Shown here in pieces: positions 1 through 11,400 of a stretch of 64,000 bases of DNA (the stretch's first letter is position 1; the number at the start of each line of letters is the position of its first letter). A model generated the notes under the pieces. That model was given only the letters and a program-made list of their open reading frames with translations, did not search any database and was not told where the DNA came from. The translations under genes and the position numbers were made by a program. The stretch covers positions 15,752,348 through 15,816,347 of the forward strand of contig CAIIXF020000006.1 of the NCBI GenBank assembly GCA_903813345.2, written 5' to 3'. Source of the stretch: Owenia fusiformis (taxonomy: Eukaryota; Annelida; Polychaeta; Sabellida; Oweniidae).

Positions 1-1430
1 CATGCAACTTCCAAACGTTCCAATTGTTTTGTGAGTGGTGTGAGGAGTTGTCCACTCCCCCTAGAAAATGTTATAGTTTTGAGATGTTATTTGGTGCTTT
101 CTGGGCACTTTTGAAATTTTGAAATTTGGTTGTATTTGGAGCGAATTTGCAACCATCTGGTACGCCTGTGCGTTATGAGTCAATAAGAAAAATGTGATTT
201 TTTTTTTCAAATTCTTTTGGGGGTGTCAAAGAGGATGAGAGGGTGAAGTGGGGTGGGGTGCCAGTAGAGGAGCAAGGGGTTGTCCCTCAGAAACATTGAC
301 CATATCAAGGTGCTATTTGATGATGTCTGGGCACTTAAAAAATATCTGAGACAATGCATGAAATTCAGAATATTTTCTTTTGCTTTGTGGGGGATGTGAG
401 GGGTGGCTAACTCTCCTAGAACATTTTACAATTTAAAGATGATATTTGGTGCTTCTGGGCACTTTTAAAGTGTATCAGTCAATAAAAACATTGAAAAACA
501 ATCACAATTTTTCAAAGTTGTCAAAGGGGGGAGGGGTGCCAGAGGGGGAGGTGGGGTGCCAGAGGGGGAGCAAGTGTTTGTCCCCCATATCAAAATTTAC
601 AATATCAAGGTGCTATTCGATGAAGTTTGGGCACTTAAAAAGTGTCTGTGCCTAAAAGTGCCTATTTCCCAAGAAAATTTTACAATTTTTGGTGCTTTCT
701 GGGCACTTTCAAAGGGTATGAGTCAATAAAAAAATTTGAAAAATCTCTCTTTTTTTGGGGGGATGTTAAGGGGGAGGTGGAGTGGGGATGCCAGAGGGCG
801 AGTAAGTGTTAGTCTTCCAGAATCGTTAACTTTATCAAGGAGCTATTTGAAGATGTCTGGGCAATTTAAAAGTGTCTGAGACAATACATAAAACAAATTC
901 AGAACTTTTCCATTGTTTTGTTTGGGGTGTGAGGGGTGAACCACTCCCCCTAGAAAATTTTACAATTTTATGACGCTATTTGGTGCTTTCTGGGCACTTT
1001 CAAAGTGTAGTGTCAATTAAAGAATTTGCGAAAATCACAATTTTTGGGGGGGGATCAAGGGGGGGGGGGCGCCAGAGGGGGGGGGGTATGCAAGTGCAAG
1101 ATGCAAGAGGGGGAGTAAGTCCCCCAGAAACACTAACTATATCAAGGAGCTATTTGATGATATCTGGGCACTTTAAAAGTGTCTGAGACAAAACTCTAAA
1201 ATAAATTTAGAACTTTTCCATTGTTTTATGGGGGGTGTGAGGGGTGGCCAATACCCCTAGAAAATTTTACAATTTTAAGATGCTATTTCGTGCTTTCTGG
1301 GTACTTTCAAAGTATATGAGTCTATGAAAAAAAAATTACAAAAAAAATATTTTTCAAATTTATTTTGGGGGTGACAAAGGGGGGTGCGGTCGCACCCATC
1401 GCACCCCCCTATCTGACGGCCCTGAGATTC
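1..1430. repeat. Diverged repeat cluster with TCTGGGCACTT motif
   Basis: About five irregular copies of a 250-350 bp unit. Each unit has two recognisable pieces: 'GGTGCTTTCTGGGCACTTT' (near 88, 442, 688, 977 and 1284, some copies imperfect) and a 'GCTATTTGATGATGTCTGG' piece, separated by G-rich runs and 'GAGGGGTGGC'-like stretches. The cluster ends near 1378-1424 with a hairpin-like stretch in which 'GTCGCACCC' and 'GGGGTGCG' are prominent, much like the interior of the element at 29480-29761, followed by 'GACGGCCCTG', which may be a decayed end of that family. Open frames across this stretch look like chance translations of the repeat. No exon of the downstream lamin-tail gene could be found here. 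Confidence 0.7.
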
Positions 1431-2304
1431 CAAGACCTTACAAAACCGCCGCTGCCCATTTCTAAGATTGCTGCTAACATTGGCTTCAAGCCGAATCTCA
1501 TTTTCAATGTGAACTTCTAACAAATATTGCTTTAAGATATTCATTAATACAAAAAGGTTTAATGTCAAGACATTCAATTGTGAGATTTGATTTCTTTGCT
1601 TTGTGAATTGGTGCAATGACTGTGGAGGTGCACTATTGACTTTTCTATTAATCCAGGGACCCTTTTTCTAAGCACTTATATACTTTTTCTTTGATTATAC
1701 TGGTGACATAACATGGTTGGTATGTATCAATGATATCATTAAACTAAAGACAATATTATGGCAGCAAGAATACAATATTGAACAAAACAAAACATTGATA
1801 GGAAATACCAAAATAAACACTGTTTCAAATGGTTATATTCTAGCAATTTATCGCAATTTAGTGATATCCTGGAACTGCTCCACATACCCCTCACCACCGT
1901 AACCATGACAACCGTAACTTTAACACGTTTAGACTGTATGTTATAAAAGTTGGTAGATGTATTGTAATAAAGTTCCTCTACAATCTGTAGCAGTTTCATT
2001 ACACAAAAACTAAAACTCTTAAAATTAGAGTATTTGTATCTTTACTTTCCGGACACCCTGTAATGTATAACCAAATGATCATAGAATGAATAAACGCAAG
2101 GAGCACACACATCTCGTGGTTACGGCCCCAATCGCCTAGCCTAAAAGTGCTGGCACTCAAGCCCTCTCGGCCAACTCGACAACCCCAAAAAAAGGTTGTT
2201 TTGTTAGTCGATCTGACTAGAGGCAGCTGATGTTAACGCTCAGACACACCAGAGGAAGCACCCTACCCTTTTTTCCCTTTTATAACACCATTGTTTTTTC
2301 TTAG
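1431..2304. other. Non-coding stretch upstream of first visible LMNTD1 exon; possible SINE remnant
   Basis: This should be intron of the lamin-tail gene whose 5' part lies outside the window. No exon was recognised. Around 2100-2200 the base composition changes to GC-rich. On the minus strand a tRNA-like A box ('TTGGCCGAGAGG') is seen near 2169-2181, but no convincing B box follows. It may be a decayed tRNA-derived SINE head. Near 2046-2062 there is 'TTCCGGACACCCTGTAA', which resembles a transposon end but has no partner here. Confidence 0.3.
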
Positions 2305-2493
2305 ATTGTATTGGGAAAATGACAGAAACAAACGTGCCAATGATGAGGTAAATGTTCTCAGCCGTAACGTCGCCCAGAGAGACCAGGAGCTCCATGATGC
2401 GAAGATGGCGATACGGGCGCCCATGGAAGAATTAGCCCAGACAAAACGTTTGGCGGATGAATATTCTCGACAGAATGGTGATCTCAAATATAG
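2305..2493 (+). CDS. LMNTD1: LMNTD1 exon: rod segment (first visible)
   Basis: Acceptor 'TTTTTTCTTAG' and donor 'AG|GTCAGT'. The first base completes a codon from an exon outside the window, and the exon ends in phase 2. It encodes 'LYWENDRNKRANDEVNVLS' and further charged heptads ending LKYR, consistent with coil 1B of an intermediate-filament rod. The frame stays open past the donor, so the 3' end is set by the splice phase shared with 2715. Confidence 0.88.
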
Positions 2494-5400
2494 GTCAGTA
2501 ATTGTACCTCTATTTCCCCCAAATATTTTAATTAATGTAACTTACATATGCTCAGAAATTGTTATAGTCTACAACTTTTTTTGAGGATGGTGTTCGGTGT
2601 GGTTGGTGTTCAGCATTTGGTGTCTGCAACAAATGACAGGTAGTGACATTTTACATGTTAATGCCTTCTCTGTAAATGTGAATACTTCTGATACAAAAAT
2701 GACACATATTTTAGGTATGAAGCTGAGCAGAGGCAACGTCTTGATGCAGAGGATAGGTGTCACCACTTGAAACAGAAAATTGATTTCGATACGAATATGC
2801 ACGCTAAAGAAATCCAAGAACTCAAGGACAGACTCAACCAATCAGCAACTACTATTCTTCATCTAGAATCAAAGATCCGTCAACTCAGTGTCCCGGATAC
2901 TACGACACCAGAGGTTATCCAGCGTGTACGGGACACAGCCGAGGCAGAAATACGACGTTACCAGACTGAGTCTGAGGAAGTGTTTAACAGAAATGTAAGA
3001 CAACTTTTGAATATACATCCATGTTGTCTGATGAAAAAAGTCTTAAGGTGGGCAAAGAGTAAGAAATTCAGGATCATTACCCCAGCCTATTTATGTTAGC
3101 TTCAAGTAAATTTGACAGATTATTCATTAGATTCTGCCTGCCTTATTACTGAGATGCAAAATCATGTTTTATAAATCAAATTATAGATAACTTTTGTGAA
3201 ACAACCCCTAGCCCCTTTATCTTAATAAATGAACATTTAATTTGTTAACTAACTTGGGAATTGACTGCATTAGTTATAATAATGTCCAATTTCAGTTGAA
3301 TTCTTCATCAAAACATGGGCTTTCAACTAGAAAGTTCTAGTTGAAAGCCCATGATCAAAATAAGTCCAATTTCTGTTCTTATTCACCTTGTTATTTTGTC
3401 TTCTTAGATGACCCAGGTACAGCATCAGATGTTGGAAGATAATCGCAAGATAGAAAACCTGACAACAGATAATGCTCGTCATATGGGAGAAATTGACACT
3501 CTGCAGGCTCAGATAAGAGGACTACAACGTGAGGTAAAAACGAAAAATGTTCAAAATTGTGATCAAGTTAGAAACATAAATTTGTATAGTCCTAAAGTAT
3601 CTCAATCATAATCATCATATGACACCCATCATGTACTTTACTGCTTTCATTACTTTGTTTTCTCATTTTTTTCACTGATCTTAATCAATCCAAAGTTAGG
3701 ATGAAAATATTACTTTCTATATTATCTACTTCATATCTCTCATCCAAACTAAGAATTATTTATTCACTTTTTCTTCAATAGCAAATATCAAATGAGCAAA
3801 TACTTTGGTTTGTTGTAGATTCAAGTTCTCGATCATCAAAAAGGTGGCCTTGAAACTGCTCTGAACAATGAGCGAATTAGAGCGCAGGAAAATGTGCGTT
3901 CGCTGCAAAACAAGATGCAAAGTCTGCAGCAGATGCTACTGGACAAGATGCGAGAGGTGAATGTGGCTAAAGATGCACAGGTTCCAATGAAAACTGAGAT
4001 AGAATCTTACAGAGCCATTCTCGAAGCCGAAGAAAGAAGGTAAATACCACATGCTGTAAAAAGTTCTTAAAACCTTTGCACGAGATGCACAGCATCGAGT
4101 GTGAAGTTTAGATAATAATGCCTGAGTGGAATGAATCAGCCTCAACGTAGTTTTGGGCTTAAATTCTTTTCACACATTGTAAAATATATTCTAGGAAATC
4201 AACTAAAACATATACATATTTTCAACAAAACATTTTGCGAGGATCAATTTGGCAAGGCATCAAATTCATACAGCAGAGTCAAGTTGTCACCTTGACAACC
4301 ATTCAATGAGTGACCTTGGTTGAGTTATTCATTATATAATGCAGTGAAGTTATATGAAATACTGTGTTTGTATTGGCTGGATGAAAAATTAAACACTGTA
4401 TAAGACACGAAATAACCAAATCAAAAAGCTTTCTGATACAGATAAAAAAGAAAATCAATAAAGAAATGATTACATTTTCTTTTGTTGCTTTCAGACTTGG
4501 TTTGCCATGGCTTCCACCCCCTCATCCCCCCATTGCTCCACTCCCCCCAGTGACCTCCAGTCCCGCTGTCCTAGCTGCTCTGACGTCTCCCAGACTCATA
4601 CCGTCCCCACCCCTCAGAATTCCCCTTGCCTCTCCCCCTGTCAAGACACTAACAAATGTCAATATAAATGACCTCCCTATGCCCCCCAAACCTCTCCGTC
4701 CTGCCCCACAGAAAACAAGTTATATCGTAGGGCCTGTCCCACAATCAGAATCCCCACGCGGACCGAGTCCCATATTAGATCCAGTTCAAAGAAGTTCTGT
4801 TGAGAGGCCAAGTGATCGTGCGAAATCTGCACCTGGGGGCCAAAGATCCCTCCCAGTAGTACCCACAAATCTAGGCCAAGGCAAAGATTATTTTGATGAG
4901 ATGTTTAATGACCTTAAGAGAACTACGTTAAAGCGACCACAAAGTAGTCCCGCTGAGCGTCCAGAAACCTCCACATCACATGACTACACAACTGCGACAT
5001 CTAGGTAAATGCAAATATCTTTTTCAAATTCATGATGTTCTTTTATTTTAATAAGCACATTAAATTGATAACTTGATTATATGTATTGTATTGATATATA
5101 TGACAATCCAAAACATTCAGGTGTAATGCAAATATATGGACACTTGTATTGAACATAATGTATTAACATTATACACATATTGAAAAATCTACAGTGCATG
5201 TACAAGCATTCTGATTTATCAGTCCCTCTTTATCTAAAGCTTGTGAAATAATAGGCTGTGGATCCTACAAACTTGTGTGAGGTTTACACAGCGATAAAAA
5301 CCAAATTATTGTCACATTGGCAAGTGAATATATTTGTTCGTTTTTCTATGTTTAGTGCCACAGGGAACATGAAGATCCTAGAAGTGAACCGAGATGGCCA

Positions 5401-8400
5401 GTATATAAGACTGCTGAATGACTCAGAGGAGAAGGTACAAATAATACATATTGCTAAAAGCTATATTTTGAGAAACTGTAAAACATGTTAATTTCACTTA
5501 AATATTATTTTCATTTAGACACAAAAAGAAAAACGTTAATTCAGCATGCTGCAGATTTCTTTAACTACTCCTCACATATATATTTTTATTTTTAATTGTT
5601 TCAGGATTATGAGATTGGAGGCTTCATGCTTCAGCAGAATGTAGGTGGTCACCCTGTTGCAGTGTACCGTTTCCCTCCACGTGTCACATTCAAAGCCAAC
5701 ACGACAACAACTGTGTATTCCGGGACCAACGACCCCATCCTCCACCAACCGCCCGAGTCTTTCGTCTGGAAGGAGCAAGAGAAGTGGGGCACAGGGGCAG
5801 AGTGTACAACTATCCTCTGCAAGCCTAATGGTCAGGCAATTGCATGGACGACAGCAGCTCATAGGTTCGCTAATGATGCATATGAGATGGATAGCCAACC
5901 AGGAACATCTACTAAGATCACTGACGATGTCGCACCAGACACCTTTGAAAATCAAGGTAAGAAAACAATTTGCCAAATTTTTAGGATGTGTAAATACTGA
6001 AAATTGCTTTACCAAATCTGTTTCTGTCATTCAATCTCTTTTTCCATTGCCTTGTTAAGCTGTGGAAATTCAAAAGTTTTATTTTTTGTCAAAGCGGCAT
6101 CATTGTTCAGAGGTAGCGCATTTTGCTTTAGTATTGGTTGCTTAGTATCATTCTCATTAAGACAAAGTTCTTGAACTGGTATCAGCAAAATGCTGAAAAT
6201 ATTCAAACAACATCCAAGTATCTCTAGTATGTTAGAATGCCCACTGTAGCTATTTCTGAAGATGGTATATTGTAGGAGAATTCCTGTGACTATATCCAAG
6301 GTGAAGACTATAGAAGCAATTGAAGCTGGCAACAATTTCATGGTAATGATATATCCAAGATTAAAGCCAATGCTTCCTATTGTGAAACCAACGATACATA
6401 CATTGTAACACGTCATGTATATTATCTGGTGTTTTAAAGCCTTCAAAACATGTCCCTATGCCTGTGATGAATATTACAACAACGCTCATGTTGAAGAACA
6501 TTTCTGGTGCTGAGGTGGTTTTCTTTATTAGGGCTCTTGTAGATATTGTCATAATGCTTTCATTGACTGCATTTATCAAGGTTATCACGTATCCCTGCCA
6601 AATTTGAGGAATTCTTTCCAGCGTAATAGTTGTGTCAATGGTTGAACTTGTTGTGTCATTGGTTGTAGTGTCATTGTTTGTATCCATATTGTCTTCCCAT
6701 AGTGGCCGCAATAAAACACTGAATTTTACATTATGGAAAAACAGATCTGGTTGTGTGACAAATACAATCCCTGCCGTACTAAGCAAAACTGCAAATAATT
6801 TGATGCAATTGAGAGATGCCTTGAGAAATATCCGAGCAAGAAAAACAACAAGGATAAGTCGTCCTGAGCTCAATATGCCGTAGATGCTCCCCATTCCAGC
6901 CATCGTGCGCAATCCCATCACCGTCATGACTTTACAAGATGTGAACATTGCGCTGTTTATTAAACTAAATACATTATTTTTAATTATTACATTTTCGCTC
7001 TTATTTGTTTTTCTTTGGGTTTTAATCAACCAAAATGAGGCTATGAAGAAATGGGGAATTATCCGGAGAAAGATCAGTTGAAAGTTTCCTATATCTCTAT
7101 CTCTGAGCTCCTGTATACATAACGCACAAAATGTTACAGAGAAAATTGATAGTGTCCCAGTTAAAATGCCTAGTAGCCTCATATTATTGTTCCCTGTATT
7201 ATTGTTAAACATAATTTAAAAGTTCTTGTCTGATAGCTAGTTTCATTTCACGTTACTATCCCATGAACTGGAATAAGGAGCATGTACTAATACAGTATAA
7301 AAATAGCTCTGCTCATATTCATTTTGATTCACCTATGATACCCCCACTCATATATTGAATAAAGATACATATAAAGGATTTCTTTTCATTATTTTTTCAA
7401 AAGAAACATTAGAAGTAGGCAAAACACAAAACGTTAATCATGTTTGTACATAAGTCCCAATACCCTTGATTTTTATAGTGTGTCAGTATTCAATATTTTC
7501 TTTGTAGTGACTTCACTTATGATATATCGATATATTTTGAGTTTGTGAACAATTTTAAAAGGCTTTGTTGACTATTGTTTGTAATTGAAGAGGTTTTATT
7601 GGAAATGTAGAGCTGAAATTGATCAGGGTAGCCCTGTTTTACATTGTTGCTATGGACATACAGAACATTATAATGATTTGTTATTTAGAAGCATTGGGTT
7701 AGCTTGTGAACTGAAGATGTGTATTCTCATTATACATCGGACATTCATTTTATATGATTCTACTAAATTAGAATTAAACACACAGCATAATGTAGATCTC
7801 TAGAGATATGGAATAAGATGAAAAAATACATGAATATAATAATACATTCATGATAAGAAAAATATGGAAAGAGTTGTGCAGTCTAATAATTGTTTTCACA
7901 AAATAAACCTTGGATATACACCGTACTAAAGCCTGATGATAAATATATGACTTATGAAAATCAATAAAGCGAGGTGGTTAATGAAAAAGATATTACAAAA
8001 AGTGAAAATGGAATCATAACACTGAAAACAGAACATGACTTATGTTTGAAATTTCTAAAACAGCAATTTAGAAAATAAGCAGTATGTTTCCTGTGATGTA
8101 TACTGGTACCTCATCACAGTCACAATCAAGGTCAAATTCAGTTACATCATCAAGTTTAAAATCAGGTAAAGGGAATGATGAGCATCGCACAGAAATAACA
8201 AATTTTTAAACATTAAACTAGGCTAATGTTAGCAATATAATTCATATGATATGATTTATCATTCACAAAATTGCGATGCATATCTAAAATGGCACATGAA
8301 TATATATCCATATCTGCATTATGTATAACAGAATAAAATAGTACATAAAATGGTTAAAATGTTTACACTTCAGAGCCAGACCAAGAGTATCGTCATACTG

Positions 8401-11400
8401 GAGACGTTTATGAGGGAAGACCAGGGGAATACGAAGGTGACCTCACAGAGATCAACACTGGACAAATCAATCAACCTAAACCTGAACCTGTATATTTAAA
8501 GAGGTAAGTAGGCATGGCAACCATTTCATTTCAAATTAGAAGTGGAAGTGAAAAATATCTTAAAAAAAAGAATTATGTGTCGAAAATCATTTGCAGCCAT
8601 AATGTTTGAAAAAATCAGCAATGAATAAATTCAGATCTATCTTCAAAGTTAAAATGCATAATTGGTGAAAAATTACAATTTTTATTCTTAGTATTGTATT
8701 TTGAGTTAAGTCTGAATTTTGTGTTGTAGAGAGAAAGCCCAGCCTCCGAGTTTATCACCCCCAAAGCACCCCTATGGCCAGGCTCCTCCCTTCTCCACCC
8801 ATCCCCACTCAAGTACCCAAAGGCCCTACACCATGGGTAATGACAACAGTAGCGTCAATAGGCAGTCTCGCTCACAGACAACTCGACCAGATCCCATCCA
8901 AGGTGAGTACCATACTCAGATATCTTACTTCAAAATTATGATAAAAAGAATCGCCTACCAATTATTACAAAATTGACCCAAAAATCACAATTCCGCAAAA
9001 TTCAAAATTCCACTTGTTTTTAAATCTTAAAAACTGAAAAAGAAGTCACAAGTTTACAGTTGTGTAAGAGTTTTGTTTATTTAGTTCAAAGCTTCATTTT
9101 ACAAATTATAATGAACTCTGTTGTTCTTTTAGAAACCACTGGTTCTATGATATTTTACAAAGGTACATAAATTATTAATTTATTGCTTTATAAATAATCT
9201 GATATTATAGGCTTTATCTTGATGTAAATGTTCATGTGTTAAGTTTTTATGTCACCACCAAAAGTGTTGACATATTGTTATTGTCTCCAGCTTTTTTTGG
9301 ATAGTGTTAAGTGGTTGGCATTTGGTGCTTGGTGTCGGTAAAAATGGCAGGTGGTGACATTTTGCATGTTAATGCCTTGTTTATATTTGTTTATTTCATA
9401 GATGTAATAGATACAATAGGTCATACAATACATTTTGACAAGGATATATAACCTTAATCTTATATGTATGTCAAATTGTTTGTACCAATTTAGAATTTAG
9501 TCATTGTGAAAGCTTCATTCCTAAAAATTTGTATTTTTACTTCATTCAGATTAGGTTAAGTGTAGATATATGTAGTGTGTTGAGACAAAAATGTTCGTGT
9601 CAAGACAGAACTTTTTTGTGTCAAGACAGATTTTTCTGCAAATATTCATTGGTTAGATTAAATTGTTTACAGTTCTAAACAAAAAATACAGGTTAGTCTT
9701 GAGGAATCCTTTACTGTAAGCAGAGACATATAAAACATGTCTCTGCTGTAAGACAGATTTTTATGAATCAAGACTTTTTTGTTTGAAGATAGAATCGATA
9801 TGGTCCATATTGAAACTTTTGTATGGAGATATGTATGCTTTGCTTCAAAACTGGAAATATTTGTGTCAAAACAAAACTAAGAGTTACGACAGAAACTTTT
9901 GTGTTCAAATATGACATTTGTGTCAAGAGAGATATTTGTAAAAGTTTTCGTAAAAACATGATTTTATAAAATAGAATTTAAATATGATCTCATTAAACTT
10001 ATGACAACTACATATATTATACTTCATATTTTCAGATTGTCAACATCCCTCAAATAATATTGAAATATAGTTCATGAATTATCTCTTTTATCGCATCTAT
10101 TGTTTGATTAAGGCCAACCCTACGCTGGCGCATCTGGAGCAAGAATGGGCAGTGCATCACTTAGACGCCCCCCTCCCATGAAAGAGACCCGAAGTGGAAA
10201 TGTGGCAAATAAATCGGTAAGTTAGACTTCATTAGCTTTGTAGAAGAAATGTTGTATATATTTTCAGTTGAAGTTCTTCACCTTTCTTCTGGAATATTAA
10301 CTACCTTCAGGCCCGTAGCCAGGATTTGCCAAGGGGGGTTCATTTTTCAAAAATTTCCAGGGGGGGGTTCACATTTGACAATTTTGGCCCAAATATGGAC
10401 AAAATCACTTGACAAGTGCTCAAAATGGTGAAAACTGCATGATTTTGAAAGAATTTTTGGCCAGGGGGGGGTTCGCCCGAACCCTGCGAACCCCCCCTGG
10501 CTACGGGCCTGACCTTTATGTTTCAATTCATATGATATTTCACACATTCACATAACCACAAAATAAACTTTTGCAAGGGGGTAATTTCAGATAGATATTT
10601 CCTGTATTTAGAGTTATATTTAAGTTTAGTCACTCAGCAGCTCACAGCTCTTGGGGTCACAATTTTTTTTCTTAGATCACTAACAGGGCACAATTTTTCT
10701 TCCAGGCGGGGACAATTCGCTATGGGTACCCCACCCCGTTCCTGTCCCCCTACCAGCAGGACTTTTCTGAGCGCTACGACAGTGGAAGAACATCGTCAGT
10801 AAAATTTGATATTAATTAGACTACATCTGTAGATAGATGTCCCTTGTAGATTAGGTAGAAAACTTCCCCACCCTCAGACCCTTGCAAAAGATTTATGTCT
10901 TGTGTTGTGTTATAACGTTTAGCTCAAATATGTACATGTATTGTGCAATGGGAAACTAACATCTTCAGGATTGATTTTAAAATTTACAGAATTCACATGT
11001 GTGTACTAATTTCAGATTTGTAATTTCAAGTTACTTAATTCTCTTTGTTTGCAATTATGTTGCTCTAACCCCAGTCTTTCCTTAATAGCATATTGCTCTT
11101 CATACTTACCTCAACCCAAGTCAATATTAGATTCTGGTATAATTAATAGCTAATGATGCAGATGCAGTTTTAATTTTTAAAATACTTCTGATTGTCGTTT
11201 GACAATAATGGCTCAAGAATTTGTCAAACATTTTGTAATTATGACTGTAAAATAAATATTAAATTAAACTTTGTCATGTGTTAATTTTTTAATAATTATT
11301 GAAATGTTCATTTTTTATTTTCAGAATAGCTCCACAATCCCAAATCCCGTCACATCTACGCCCCCAAGTCATTTCATGAAGCCCCACACAAAGTTTGCTG

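Noticed and set aside
1275-1616. 113-codon minus frame
   Set aside because: It crosses a G-rich repeat and has no recognisable domain or splice context.
2100-2200. tRNA gene on the minus strand
   Set aside because: An A-box-like motif exists but no cloverleaf or B box could be formed; at most a decayed SINE.
5572-6058. Long frames on both strands overlapping 5605-5956
   Set aside because: They are shadows of the lamin-tail exon; only the frame with the YRFPP and KPNGQAIAW motifs has homology and correct splice phases.
6632-7081. Plus-strand frames inside the transporter copy
   Set aside because: Antisense shadows of the minus-strand transporter.
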